Of a DNA stretch of 64,000 nt, positions 9,814 through 19,767 are shown piece by piece. The notes below the pieces were generated by a model. The model saw only the letters and a list, made by a program, of their open reading frames with translations, did not search any database and had not been told where the DNA came from. Numbering within the stretch: the first letter of the stretch is position 1; each line of letters opens with the position of its first letter. Position numbers and translations under genes: made by a program. Origin of the DNA: SLSG01 sp964477035 (lineage in GTDB: Bacteria; Bacteroidota; Bacteroidia; Bacteroidales; UBA7960); NCBI GenBank assembly GCA_964477035.1, contig CAYZCW010000008.1, positions 62,001-126,000 on the forward strand, given 5' to 3'.

Positions 9814-10428
9814 ATGCAACTGGCCTTTTATTTTGACGCATCGTCCTGTTCGGGTTGCAAGACCTGCCAGGTGGCCTGTAAGGACAAGCACGATTCTCCC
9901 GCCGGGGTTAGGTGGCGTCGCGTCTATGAAGTCTGCGGCGGGGAATGGCGGCAAGAGGGACCGGCCTGGGTTCCCGAACTGTTTGCCTACCATATGTCGG
10001 TGGCCTGCAACCACTGCCAGGACCCGGTCTGCCTGCAGGCATGTCCCAACAAGGCCATCGTCAAGGACGGCAACGGGCTGGTGCTGATCGACCCGAAACG
10101 CTGCATGGGCTGCCGCTACTGTGAGTGGACCTGTCCTTACGGGGCCCTGCAGTTCGACCCGGACGAGAAACGAATGACCAAATGCAGCTTTTGCGCCGAC
10201 TACCTGGCCGAAGGCCAGCCACCGGCCTGTGTCGCAGCCTGCCCGATGCGCGCCCTCGGTTACGGTCCGCTGGAAGAATTGCAGCAGCGGCACGGTAAAA
10301 ATGACGAGGTGTACCCCTTCCCGGAAGCCAGACACACGCAGCCCGCTGTGGTGGTCAAATCCCATCCGACGGAAAGCCAGAGAAAAAAACATCCCGCCCA
10401 CATCGCCAACAAGGAGGAAGTGAGATGA
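9814..10428 (+). CDS. dmsB: DMSO-reductase-type iron-sulfur electron-transfer subunit
   Basis: Predicted 204-aa ferredoxin-like subunit carrying electrons from the membrane anchor to the Mo subunit. Four Cys clusters typical of four [4Fe-4S] centres are visible: CSGCKTCQVAC near residue 12, CNHCQDPVCLQAC near 66, CMGCRYCEWTC near 95, and CSFCADYL plus CVAACP near 127-145. Motifs such as HMSVACNHCQDP and MTKCSFC are very close to what I recall of E. coli DmsB. It starts 11 bases after dmsA and its stop overlaps the ATG of dmsC (ATGA at 10425-10428), so the subunits are translationally coupled. Confidence 0.95.
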   Translation: MQLAFYFDASSCSGCKTCQVACKDKHDSPAGVRWRRVYEVCGGEWRQEGPAWVPELFAYHMSVACNHCQDPVCLQACPNKAIVKDGNGLVLIDPKRCMGCRYCEWTCPYGALQFDPDEKRMTKCSFCADYLAEGQPPACVAACPMRALGYGPLEELQQRHGKNDEVYPFPEARHTQPAVVVKSHPTESQRKKHPAHIANKEEVR

Positions 10429-11276
10429 ATTCCAATGAATGGCCCCTGATCTTATTTACCCTGTTCTCCCAGGCCGGTGCCGGCATCCTGGTGTTCGGCA
10501 TCCTGCTGCTGAACCGGAGCGATGGCATGCAGGCAGCCACAGACCCCCGCCGGGTCCTGATCCTGACGGCCATGGTGCTCAGCGGACTGGCCCTGGCCAT
10601 TGCGTTCCTTCACCTGGGAAGGCCCCTGCAATCGGTCTACGCCCTGAGCAACACGGGCAGCTCCTGGCTCAGCCGGGAGATCATCCTGGTGGCCGCCCTG
10701 TTCGGTCTCCTTCTGCTGGCCTCCCTCCTGCCGTTCAACACCCTGTGGGGAACCGGCACGGGCAAGGCACTCACCGGCCTGGCGGCGGTGACGGGGCTGC
10801 TGCTGGTCTATTCCATGGCACGGCTGTATATGATCTCCACGGTGCCTGCCTGGAACACGGCCTGGACACCCGTCGGCTTTTTCAACAGCAGCCTGTTGCT
10901 GGGCAGCATGGCCTCTTTGCTGGTCATCGCCTGGCTGCTTCCGCGGGGCGGCGCCCCGGTGGAAGCGGCCATCCGGCTGCTGGTATGGGCCGCCCTGGCC
11001 GGCAGCGCCATCCACCTGCTGCACGCCCTGGCGGGACCGGGCTGGCAGGTTGAACCGGGACTGCCCTTCCCTCCCGCCCCCATTCCTGTGGCATGGAAGC
11101 TGGCACGCATCCTGTGCCTGCTTGCCGGCATCGTCCTGCTGATGCTGTGGCACCGGATGCCCGCAGCGGCAGTTCCCGGCTGGCTCTTGCCCGCCCTGGC
11201 ACTGACGGGGGTGGCCGCCGCAGAGGTCATGGCACGTTATATCTTTTACGCAACTTACTTCCGGGTCGGCATGTGA
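10425..11276 (+). CDS. dmsC: DMSO-reductase-type membrane anchor subunit
   Basis: Predicted 283-aa integral membrane protein with about eight hydrophobic helices, matching the DmsC family that anchors DmsAB and takes electrons from menaquinol. The N-terminal stretch NEWPLILFTLFSQAGAGI is typical of DmsC. It overlaps dmsB by four bases. The next gene begins 19 bases downstream on the same strand. Confidence 0.9.
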   Translation: MNSNEWPLILFTLFSQAGAGILVFGILLLNRSDGMQAATDPRRVLILTAMVLSGLALAIAFLHLGRPLQSVYALSNTGSSWLSREIILVAALFGLLLLASLLPFNTLWGTGTGKALTGLAAVTGLLLVYSMARLYMISTVPAWNTAWTPVGFFNSSLLLGSMASLLVIAWLLPRGGAPVEAAIRLLVWAALAGSAIHLLHALAGPGWQVEPGLPFPPAPIPVAWKLARILCLLAGIVLLMLWHRMPAAAVPGWLLPALALTGVAAAEVMARYIFYATYFRVGM

Positions 11277-11295
11277 CAGACCGGGGCCCGGGCCT

Positions 11296-13032
11296 ATGCA
11301 CGACAAACACGACATATGGCTGAAAGCCGCCGTGGTGGGCAGCCTTTGGGGGGCCTCCGAGATCGTGCTCGGCAGCTTCCTTCACAACCTGCGCATCCCC
11401 TTCAGCGGCAACCTGCTGACCGCCATCGGCATCATCCTCATGGTGTCGGGCTACCGCACATGGCCCGAAAAGGGACTCGTGTGGCGGGCAGGACTGATCT
11501 GTGCCGCCCTGAAAACCTTGTCCCCCAGCCCCGTCATCCTGGGGCCGATGCTGTCCATCTTCATGCAGGCCACCCTCATGGAGGCCGCGATCCGGGCAGG
11601 GCGCGGAACCTGGGCGGGCATGCTGGCAGGCGGCGGATTGGCCATGAGCTGGAACCTGTTGTACCGCATCCTCTCTACCTTACTGATCTACGGCAACCCG
11701 GTGGTGGACCTGTACCAGCAGCTGGTCAGTTATCTGTTCCGCCAGACCGGGCTGCAGTTCACCGGCTACTGGACCCCCATACTTGTCCTCGGGGGCTTGT
11801 TTTTTTCTTTCGGGATGGTGGCGGGGGCGGCCGGCATCCAGGTATCACGGGCAGCCCGCAAGCGAGATGGCATGCCTTCCTGGCAGCCCGTATTCCGGCG
11901 AAAGGGCCAGCCGGTACCATTCCATGACAGGGGACCCGCGGAAAAGACCTGGTCGCCCCTTCAGCCTTTTGCCTTCCTGGCGCTGCTCGCCGCGGGGCTG
12001 CATGCCATGGCCGTGTTGTCCCTGCCGCTTTCCATGGCCCTGCTTTCCGCTTTCCTGTTGCTGGCATGGTGGCACGACCGCCGGCTTGTGGGGCGTTTCG
12101 CCGGAAAGAAAGGATTCTGGCTGGGCATGGCGGTGATGGTCCTGCTGTCCGGGCTGCTGCTGGGTCCGCCGGGAAGCGACAGGGTCCTGGATCCCGGGGG
12201 ACTCCGCATCGGGGCCGAGATGTGCATGCGCGCGATTTACGTCATCACCGGATTCGGCATCATCAGCAAGGAATTGAAGCATCCCGGCATCATGCGCTGG
12301 GTCAAAAGAAGGCATTTGGAGCCCTTCCTGCTGGCCGTCCGCATCGCCTTCCAGGCCACCCCCTCCATGATAGAGGCCATTCCGGGCCGGCAGGCCTGGA
12401 GAAACCCCGGCAGGGTGCTGACGGGCATGGTGAAGAGCATGGAGTTCTCTCTGGAGGCCATCCGGAATGGCAACCGGGGCTTTGGCAGGGTATTCATCAT
12501 CACGGGCGCGCGGGGCGCGGGAAAGACGACCCTGGCCGCAGAAGTCGTCCGGGGATTAAAAAAACAGGGGGCGGCGTTTTCGGGGATTCTGGCCCCGGAG
12601 ATCCTGGTTGACGGCCTCCGGGACGGCTACCTGGTGGAGGACCTGGGCCGGGGATCGCGCAAGGTGCTGTGCCGCAGAAAAGCAGACCCGGACCCTTCCC
12701 TGCCGGGAGCCTTCGTGTTTGACCCTGAGGGGATCCGCTTCGGGGAAGAGGCCCTGGCACCTCCGCTCTCCCCCAATGCGCACCTTGTCATTGTCGACGA
12801 GCTGGGACCTTACGAATTGAAAGGCATGGGGTGGGCCCGCGCCATGGACCGCCTGATGGAGGCCCATGAAGGGGATATGCTGTGGGTGGTGCGTCCGTCC
12901 CTGGTCCACAAAATGCTGGAACGCTGGCCAGCCGCAAACAGCAGGGTTTTCTGGGCGGGGAAGGACCCGGCCGGGGAGGTCCTGGAGGCCATGGGCCTGG
13001 AAGCCAATACCAATGCACATCATGAACAATAA
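11296..13032 (+). CDS. Polytopic membrane protein fused to a THEP1-like P-loop NTPase
   Basis: 578 aa with two parts. Residues about 1-310 hold roughly nine hydrophobic segments, beginning with WLKAAVVGSLWGASEIVLG. A basic, amphipathic region (about 320-395) follows, and then a soluble P-loop NTPase: Walker A GARGAGKTT near residue 406 and Walker B HLVIVDELGPYEL near 497. The second part resembles the THEP1/COG1618 nucleoside-triphosphatase family. The membrane part resembles ECF-type transporter subunits in general style only. It lies 19 bases after dmsC and overlaps mobA, so a role in molybdate or molybdopterin supply is a reasonable inference, with the NTPase perhaps standing in for MobB. 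I know of no characterised protein with this architecture. Confidence 0.75.
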   Translation: MHDKHDIWLKAAVVGSLWGASEIVLGSFLHNLRIPFSGNLLTAIGIILMVSGYRTWPEKGLVWRAGLICAALKTLSPSPVILGPMLSIFMQATLMEAAIRAGRGTWAGMLAGGGLAMSWNLLYRILSTLLIYGNPVVDLYQQLVSYLFRQTGLQFTGYWTPILVLGGLFFSFGMVAGAAGIQVSRAARKRDGMPSWQPVFRRKGQPVPFHDRGPAEKTWSPLQPFAFLALLAAGLHAMAVLSLPLSMALLSAFLLLAWWHDRRLVGRFAGKKGFWLGMAVMVLLSGLLLGPPGSDRVLDPGGLRIGAEMCMRAIYVITGFGIISKELKHPGIMRWVKRRHLEPFLLAVRIAFQATPSMIEAIPGRQAWRNPGRVLTGMVKSMEFSLEAIRNGNRGFGRVFIITGARGAGKTTLAAEVVRGLKKQGAAFSGILAPEILVDGLRDGYLVEDLGRGSRKVLCRRKADPDPSLPGAFVFDPEGIRFGEEALAPPLSPNAHLVIVDELGPYELKGMGWARAMDRLMEAHEGDMLWVVRPSLVHKMLERWPAANSRVFWAGKDPAGEVLEAMGLEANTNAHHEQ

Positions 13033-13600
13033 GGCCATGCCCCGTGCCACCGGGGTGGTGCTGGCCGGCGGCAGGAGTTCCCGCTTCGGCCGCGACAAGG
13101 GGCTGCACCGGTTTCGGGGAGAGCCCCTGGTCAGCCATGCCCTTAAAACCATCCGGCCCGTTTGCAGGGAGCTGATGGTCAGCACGGGCAACCGCCAGGG
13201 CTATGCCTTTCTGAACCTGCCCCTGCTGCCCGACCTGTTTCCCGGGGCGGGGCCGATGGCCGGCATCCATAGCGCCCTGGTCCATGCCGGGGAGGACCGG
13301 GTCGTCATCATTGGCTGCGACACCCCGTTCATTCCTCCTGAACTGCCGGCACTGCTGCTTCAGGAGCTGGGCGACCACCAGCTCATTTTGCCCGTGCACC
13401 GGGGCTTTACCGAAACCATGTGCGCGGTGTACAAAAAGGAATGCCTGCCCCTGGTGGAGCAGGCGCTGAAAGCAGGGGTGCACAGGATACTGGATGTGGC
13501 GGACCGGCTGCATGTGCGGCACCTTCCGGTGGACGGACAGGCTTTTTATCATGCGGATCTGTTCCGCAACATCAACCGTCCGGGCGACCTGCCTGCCTAG
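13022..13600 (+). CDS. mobA: Molybdenum cofactor guanylyltransferase
   Basis: Predicted 192-aa cytoplasmic enzyme that attaches GMP to Mo-molybdopterin, giving the MGD cofactor needed by the DmsA-type subunit. The nucleotide-binding signature VVLAGGRSSRFGRDKG lies near the N-terminus, followed by LLPDLFPGAGPMAGIHSAL and the metal-binding GCDTPF. Possible starts are ATG at 13013, 13022 and 13037; the first two overlap the preceding gene, and 13022 is chosen as a compromise. Its stop codon overlaps by four bases the stop of the convergent M15 gene, and a 7-bp inverted repeat (13592-13598 with 13607-13613) spans the junction. Confidence 0.92.
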   Translation: MNNKAMPRATGVVLAGGRSSRFGRDKGLHRFRGEPLVSHALKTIRPVCRELMVSTGNRQGYAFLNLPLLPDLFPGAGPMAGIHSALVHAGEDRVVIIGCDTPFIPPELPALLLQELGDHQLILPVHRGFTETMCAVYKKECLPLVEQALKAGVHRILDVADRLHVRHLPVDGQAFYHADLFRNINRPGDLPA

Positions 13601-13613
13601 GGCTTGAGGCAGG
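13592..13613. terminator. Possible bidirectional hairpin at the mobA/M15 convergent junction
   Basis: CCTGCCT (13592-13598) pairs with AGGCAGG (13607-13613) around an 8-base loop, covering the stop codons of both convergent genes. No T tract follows on either side, so termination is only a suggestion. Confidence 0.3.
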
Positions 13614-14517
13614 AGGGATCCACCTGGATGACATAATTTTCGATGACACGGACTTCACCGGCCGTCTCCCAGCCCCCAAAGCCCGTGATATCCCCATAGC
13701 CGGCGAGGCGTCCGAAAGCTTCAGTGTAGACAGCTGCCAGGGGCTTGTAGGACCAGTGCCATCTCTCTTCTGCATGTCCTTGCGACCGCCCGGATCCAAG
13801 AGCCGTGTATGGCTGGCAGAAACCAAAGGCCGCCGCATGCTCCTGCAGCCAGCGATAGACCGCCAGGCCCTCGCCCGCCTCAAAATAGTCATTGTCCAGT
13901 GCATTCAGGTCGATGTCCGTCCCCCAGTGGTGCCGGGAGGTGCCAGGCATGGCACTGAATTTCAGAATCTCCCTGGCCCTTTCTGCCGGGTCGGCGATGG
14001 ACGGGGCGTGGATGCCCCCGGACAGGACCCGCCGCCCAAACCATTTGTCCTCCCAGAGGCGTTTCTGGTGGTCGAAGGTGCGCAAGGCGGAAAGAATGGT
14101 CAGTCTGATCCCGTCTTCGCGGGCCGCAGTCTCCATGTCCAAAAATGCCCGGTAGGCATCCCGGTGCATGAACAAACCGCTACGCGAAGCAAACCGCTGC
14201 GCCACCGGAACGAACAGGGAGTCTGAGGCCGGGTTCACCCGGCCCATCAGCCGGTCCAGGGAAATACCCGTCAAATCTTCTGAAGCATCCATGTCTGTGT
14301 TGTCTTCCCTGCCGTTCAGTGAAACCCTCAGGGAGCCGGCAAGGCTTGCTTCCGAGCCCTCGGCCTCCGCAACGGCAGGCGCCTCCCGGCCATCATTCAG
14401 GACGGACCTTCTGGCCGCCCGCTCCCCCTTCGAAAACACCAGCAGCAGGGCCAGCAGGACCACCAGGACCGGTCCCAGGTAACGAAACCAGGCGGATTTG
14501 CCGTCGTTTGCCATCAT
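13597..14517 (-). CDS. M15 family D-alanyl-D-alanine carboxypeptidase-like protein
   Basis: Predicted 306-aa peptidoglycan peptidase of the VanY/DacB type. An N-terminal membrane anchor (LGPVLVVLLALLLVF, about residues 14-28) is followed by a low-complexity linker and the catalytic domain from about residue 110. Zinc motifs are visible: SRHHWGTDID (the SxHxxGxAxD type) and EERWHWSY (ExxWH). It would trim peptide stems at the periplasmic face of the inner membrane. It starts 12 bases after the end of the S9 peptidase gene, so the two are probably one transcript. Confidence 0.9.
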   Translation of the reverse strand: MMANDGKSAWFRYLGPVLVVLLALLLVFSKGERAARRSVLNDGREAPAVAEAEGSEASLAGSLRVSLNGREDNTDMDASEDLTGISLDRLMGRVNPASDSLFVPVAQRFASRSGLFMHRDAYRAFLDMETAAREDGIRLTILSALRTFDHQKRLWEDKWFGRRVLSGGIHAPSIADPAERAREILKFSAMPGTSRHHWGTDIDLNALDNDYFEAGEGLAVYRWLQEHAAAFGFCQPYTALGSGRSQGHAEERWHWSYKPLAAVYTEAFGRLAGYGDITGFGGWETAGEVRVIENYVIQVDPSCLKP

Positions 14518-14529
14518 CCCTGCCCGCCC

Positions 14530-16560
14530 CTATTTGAGCCAGGCATCGAGCCAGTTGAAGAACTCCCGCTGCCATAGGATGCTGTTCTGGGGACTCAGCA
14601 CCCAGTGGTTCTCCCCGGGGAACACCAGGAACCTGCTGGGAATGCCCTGCAGGCGGGCCGCATTATAGGCCTGCATGCCCTCCGATAAGGGCACGCGGAA
14701 ATCCTTCGCCCCGTGAATCACCAGGATGGGCGTATCCCAGTTGCCCACGAACAGGTGGGGGGAAAAATCATAGCTGTGCGGGCGGGGGTTCTGCCAGTAG
14801 GGACCGCCAATGTCGTGGTTGGCAAAGAACATTTCCTCCGTGGTCCCGTACCAGCTTTCGAAATTGAACATGCCGCAATGGGCGATGAAGGCATTGAAGC
14901 GTCCCTGGTGGTTTCCCGCCAGCCAGAACACAGAGAATCCGCCATAGCTGGCACCCACAGCACCCAGCCTTTCCTTGTCCACGTAAGGTTCCTCACTGAC
15001 TGCGTCGATGGCTGCCAGCAGGTCCAGCATGTTCTGTCCGCCGTAGTCCTGGCTGATCTGGTCGTTCCACTCCTGTCCAAAGCTGGGCAAACCGCGCCGG
15101 TTCGGGGCCACCACGATGTAGTCGTTGGCGGCCATCATCTGGAAGTTCCATCGGTAGGAAAAAAACTGGCTGACCGCACTCTGGGGGCCTCCCCCGCAAT
15201 ACAGCAGGGCGGGATACTTGCGTCCGGGATCGAAGTCGGGCGGAAAGATCACCCATACCAGCATGTCCTTGCCATCGGTGGTCTCCACCCAGCGTTTCTC
15301 GACACGGGCCAGCGACAAACGGTCCAGAACCACCTGGTTGATAAAACTGAGCTGCTCCTGTGTCCCCGTCCGCCTGTCAATGCGGAAAATCTCGGAAGGC
15401 ATGGACATGCTCATGCGCCCGGCCACCAGGTACGGGCCGGCAGGGGCCACGGAGGTGTAGTTGTGGTCTCCCTCTGTCAGCCGGCTGATCACACCGCTTG
15501 CCACATCGAGCACATGCACCTGGTAGGTGGCCTGGATGCCGCTGATGAAATACAGCAGCCGGCCGTCCTCCGACCAGCTCATGCCGCTGCTGCTCTGATC
15601 AAAACCTGCCGAATAATCCCGGTAAAACCCGGTCTGCAGGTCCATGATCATGATGCGGCTCTTGTCCGACTCGAAGCCGTCTGTCTCCATGCTTTCCCAG
15701 GCCATATACCTTCCGTCCGGCGAGAATACCGGGGCCATGTCATAGCCGGGATTGAAGGCGGTCAGGTTGCGGGTCTCCCCGGTCTGAAGGTCATACAGGT
15801 ATATATCCGAGTTGGTGCTTAGGGCATACTCCCTGCCGAATTTCTTCTTGCTGGTGTAGGCCAGGGTACGGCCATCCGGGCTCCAGACGATTTGTTCATT
15901 GCCCCCGAAGGGCGCCAGAGGGGCATTATAGGGCTCCCCTTCCATGATATCGACCGGAGTCCCCAGGCCGTCCTCCCTGTACGGGGCGATGAATGCATGG
16001 CTGAAAGTGCCGTCCTGCCAGCTGTCCCAATGCCTGTACATGAGGTCGTCATACAGGTAGGCGTCGGCCTGGGGCAGGTCCGGGTGGCGGTCCCGGATGT
16101 CCTCCAGCACGCGCACCCGCTGCGTAAAATAGATGTGCTGCATGTCGGGCGCGTATTCAAAACCGGCCAGCCCGCCTGCCACATCCGACAGCTGAGCGGG
16201 CTGGGTGCCGTCGGGGTTCATCTCCCAGAGCTGCATGCTGCCTGAGCGGGCACTCAGGAAACCGATCTTCCGGCCGTCGGGCCGCCAGCGGGCATTGGAC
16301 TTGCTGCCGGGGATGGCGGTCAGCTGGCGCGGCTCCCCACCGGCCACCGGCATCACATACAACCCACGTTGCCCGCGGTTGTCTTCCACCTCATAACGGG
16401 TCACCCCAAACAGCAGCAGGCTGCCATCGGGCGACACCTGGACGTCTGACAGGCGGCCGAACTCCCAGAGTGTCTCGGGCTGCATTCGCTGTGCCTGAGC
16501 CTGGGAGGCAAAGGAAAGGGACAATAACAATAAGGAACAAATCAAAACGGCTTTTCTCAT
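14530..16560 (-). CDS. S9 family prolyl oligopeptidase-like serine peptidase
   Basis: Predicted 676-aa exported peptidase related to dipeptidyl peptidases and acylaminoacyl peptidases. A signal peptide (residues 1-24, ending AQAQ) precedes an N-terminal beta-propeller with SPDG/RPDG repeats (about 30-400) and a C-terminal alpha/beta hydrolase domain. The nucleophile is Ser538 in GASYGGFS; Asp in HGAKDFRVP and His in GENHWV complete the triad. Substrate preference is not readable. The downstream M15 gene follows after 12 bases. Confidence 0.92.
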   Translation of the reverse strand: MRKAVLICSLLLLSLSFASQAQAQRMQPETLWEFGRLSDVQVSPDGSLLLFGVTRYEVEDNRGQRGLYVMPVAGGEPRQLTAIPGSKSNARWRPDGRKIGFLSARSGSMQLWEMNPDGTQPAQLSDVAGGLAGFEYAPDMQHIYFTQRVRVLEDIRDRHPDLPQADAYLYDDLMYRHWDSWQDGTFSHAFIAPYREDGLGTPVDIMEGEPYNAPLAPFGGNEQIVWSPDGRTLAYTSKKKFGREYALSTNSDIYLYDLQTGETRNLTAFNPGYDMAPVFSPDGRYMAWESMETDGFESDKSRIMIMDLQTGFYRDYSAGFDQSSSGMSWSEDGRLLYFISGIQATYQVHVLDVASGVISRLTEGDHNYTSVAPAGPYLVAGRMSMSMPSEIFRIDRRTGTQEQLSFINQVVLDRLSLARVEKRWVETTDGKDMLVWVIFPPDFDPGRKYPALLYCGGGPQSAVSQFFSYRWNFQMMAANDYIVVAPNRRGLPSFGQEWNDQISQDYGGQNMLDLLAAIDAVSEEPYVDKERLGAVGASYGGFSVFWLAGNHQGRFNAFIAHCGMFNFESWYGTTEEMFFANHDIGGPYWQNPRPHSYDFSPHLFVGNWDTPILVIHGAKDFRVPLSEGMQAYNAARLQGIPSRFLVFPGENHWVLSPQNSILWQREFFNWLDAWLK

Positions 16561-16641
16561 CAGGATCTATTATTTTTTAACATCACACGGCGGCGGCAAA
16601 CGCCCCCCTTAAAACAAAGACTTCATGAATGGCCAAAGGCA

Positions 16642-17658
<1,017 letters not shown>

Positions 17659-17719
17659 GTTGAAAACGGTTTATGGAATGATTGTCGGATGGCGTTACCC
17701 GTCCGCAGGGGTCACAGGT

Positions 17720-17727
17720 CAAATTTA
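17720..17727 (-). promoter_or_regulatory. -7 promoter element for recA
   Basis: Minus-strand TAAATTTG fits TAnnTTTG exactly and overlaps the stop codon of rsmG, about 60 bases before the recA start. Confidence 0.5.
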
Positions 17728-18384
17728 CAAACAATTTCCCTTGTCGAAGATCTTTTTCGATGAACGGCTGCAAAGGTGCACCAGCTTCTTGGTGTCAAAG
17801 AAGGGATCATCCAGCAGGGGGCCCAGTTCCGTGACACGGGCATGGCAGCTGAGTGGTCCCAGTTCCTCCTGCAGGTCCCCTCCCTTGAGGGCCAGCACCC
17901 CGTTTGGCAGGCTGCTGCATCCGCCCGGCATGATCTTGTCCTTCACCCAGCCCATGAACACCGGCAGGCGGGTGACGGCCCGGCTCACCACGAAATCGAA
18001 CGGTCCCTCCACCTGCTCTGCCCGGGCCTGCAGTGCGCGGACATTACGCAAGCCGGTCCGGCGGATGACGTCGTCCACCACCCGGACCTTCTTCCCGATG
18101 GAATCGACCAGCAGGAAGTCGCACTCCGGAAAGGCAATGGCCAGGGGGATGCCCGGAAAACCGCCCCCCGTACCCACATCCATGATGCGGGCGCCGGGAG
18201 CAAACCGGACTGCCATGGCAATGGACAGGGAGTGCAGCAGGTGGCGGATGAAAAAATGGTCCATGTCCCGGCGCGAGATCACATTGATCCTGGCATTCCA
18301 CTCCCGGTAAAGGTTTTCGAGGCCGTCCAGCTGCTCCAGCTGCACGCAGGACAGCCAGGGCAGATATTTTTTCAGGTGATTCAC
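17725..18384 (-). CDS. rsmG: 16S rRNA (guanine-527-N7) methyltransferase
   Basis: 219-aa RsmG/GidB, which methylates G527 of 16S rRNA using SAM. The SAM site MDVGTGGGFPGIPLAI and the helix LYREWNARINVISRRD before it are family hallmarks. The frame is open up to an ATG at 18453, but the conserved N-terminus begins at NHLKKYLPWLS, so a GTG at 18384 is taken as start; the longer form would run across the promoter region of the divergent LysM gene. Length then agrees with Bacteroidota homologues (about 205-220 aa). The C-terminus carries an unusual run, KKLVHLCSRSSKKIF. Confidence 0.93.
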   Translation of the reverse strand: MNHLKKYLPWLSCVQLEQLDGLENLYREWNARINVISRRDMDHFFIRHLLHSLSIAMAVRFAPGARIMDVGTGGGFPGIPLAIAFPECDFLLVDSIGKKVRVVDDVIRRTGLRNVRALQARAEQVEGPFDFVVSRAVTRLPVFMGWVKDKIMPGGCSSLPNGVLALKGGDLQEELGPLSCHARVTELGPLLDDPFFDTKKLVHLCSRSSKKIFDKGNCL

Positions 18385-18405
18385 GGCAAAAAACGGGAAT
18401 AAATG

Positions 18406-18413
18406 TATTTTTG
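18406..18413 (+). promoter_or_regulatory. -7 promoter element for the LysM glucosaminidase gene
   Basis: TATTTTTG fits TAnnTTTG, 51 bases before the ATG at 18465, in the short gap divergent from rsmG. Confidence 0.5.
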
Positions 18414-18464
18414 TTCCGGCCGGGCAGGGCCTGTAAACCCAGCCCGTCCCCAAAAATAGTGTTT

Positions 18465-19448
18465 ATGCTGCAATTCCCTAAACACCCCATAAAAAAGCTT
18501 CCCCTCATCCTGCTGGCCCTGTTGTTTGCTTTCCCGTCGGATGGGTTTGCCCAGCGCGGCCTGACCATCGGGGACTACATAGACACATACAGCCCCATCG
18601 CCATGCAGGAGATGAGGCGGCACGGCATCCCGGCCAGCATCAAGCTGGCACAGGGCATCCTGGAGTCGGGATTCGGCAACAGCGAACTGGCCGTCAACGC
18701 CAACAACCATTTCGGCATCAAATGCCACGGCTGGCCCGGACGGGGCTACAACTTTGATGACGACGCCCCCAATGAGTGTTTCCGCCTCTATGACGATCCG
18801 GTCCAGTCCTACCTGGACCATTCCCAGTTCCTGCTGACCCGTCCCCGCTACGCCTTTCTTTTTGAGCTGGGAGCCACCGACTACAGGGCCTGGGCCCACG
18901 GGCTCAGGCGGGCAGGATATGCCACCAACCCGAACTACCCGCAGAAGCTCATCCGCATCATCGAAGAACACAACCTGACCGCCTTTGACCAGTGGGCGAT
19001 GAACCTGGCAGCCGACCTTCCGGCGGTTCCGGACGGAAAACGCGCGGGCATCCCCCAGCAATCTGTCAGTGTCAGGACCCAGCAGCAGGCAGCGGGTCCG
19101 CGGGAGGAGTTCCGGGTGAACCGGATCCGGACGGTCAGGGCCCGGGAGGGCGACACCCCTGAAAGCATTGCCAGGGAAATGGGGCTGCGTGCCTGGCAGA
19201 TCGTCCGGTACAACGAACTGGAGGGAGGGCGGCTGATCGTGGCCGGGCAGAACATCTTCCTGCAGCCCAAGCGCAGGAGGGGGGAATACACCTTTCATGT
19301 GGCGGAGGCCGGCCAAAGCATGTACGGCATTTCCCAGGCTTACGGCATCCAGCTCGAGCACCTGTACCGTCGCAACAACATGTCCCTGGAGGATAACGAG
19401 CAGCCTTTTCCGGGCCAGCGCATCCGGCTCCGGGGAAGAACCCGTTAA
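18465..19448 (+). CDS. Glucosaminidase (GH73-type) with two LysM domains
   Basis: Predicted 327-aa secreted peptidoglycan hydrolase. A signal peptide (about 1-29, ending GFAQ) is followed by a glucosaminidase domain (about 32-170) with the catalytic Glu in AQGILESGFGNSELA and the typical NNHFGIKCH and YDDPVQSYLDHSQFL motifs. Two LysM repeats (about 218-262 and 272-318) would bind glycan strands. The ATG at 18465 is preferred over an in-frame upstream codon at 18411 because it places the signal peptide at the N-terminus. It could act in cell separation. Confidence 0.92.
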   Translation: MLQFPKHPIKKLPLILLALLFAFPSDGFAQRGLTIGDYIDTYSPIAMQEMRRHGIPASIKLAQGILESGFGNSELAVNANNHFGIKCHGWPGRGYNFDDDAPNECFRLYDDPVQSYLDHSQFLLTRPRYAFLFELGATDYRAWAHGLRRAGYATNPNYPQKLIRIIEEHNLTAFDQWAMNLAADLPAVPDGKRAGIPQQSVSVRTQQQAAGPREEFRVNRIRTVRAREGDTPESIAREMGLRAWQIVRYNELEGGRLIVAGQNIFLQPKRRRGEYTFHVAEAGQSMYGISQAYGIQLEHLYRRNNMSLEDNEQPFPGQRIRLRGRTR

Positions 19449-19479
19449 GACCGGCCGGACACAACCCCTCTTACAAGGC

Positions 19480-19767
19480 ATGCTGAACATACTGATCCTG
19501 ATGGCAACCGGTACGGTTCTGGGGATCCTGCTGAGAAAAAGGCAGGACCTGCCCCGCAGGCTCGACCGGGCCATGACCTGGAGCATCTATCTTTTATTGT
19601 TTCTGTTGGGCTTGTCCATCGGGACCGACCAGGACATCCTGCTTCAGCTTCCGGAACTGGGATACAGCGCCCTGGTTATCAGCCTTGGAGGGATTGCCGG
19701 GAGCGTGGCCGTCGCCCGGTTCGGCTGGAGGCTTTTGTCTGGCAAAGGAAAGGGCAAGGGGTCATGA
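19480..19767 (+). CDS. LysO-type transporter, N-terminal half (split gene)
   Basis: 95-aa membrane protein with three hydrophobic segments, resembling the N-terminal domain of the LysO (YbjE) lysine exporter. LLRKRQDLPRRLDRAMTWSIYLLLFLLGLSIG is arranged like the start of full-length LysO (read 19536-19630). It overlaps the following gene by four bases (ATGA at 19764-19767), so the two halves are coupled and probably assemble into one transporter. The start at 19480 places the first hydrophobic helix at the N-terminus. Confidence 0.8.
   Translation: MLNILILMATGTVLGILLRKRQDLPRRLDRAMTWSIYLLLFLLGLSIGTDQDILLQLPELGYSALVISLGGIAGSVAVARFGWRLLSGKGKGKGS

Noticed and set aside
18385..18453. N-terminal extension of RsmG to an ATG at 18453
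   Set aside because: The extension is not family-like and overlaps the promoter of the divergent gene; the GTG at 18384 gives the normal length.
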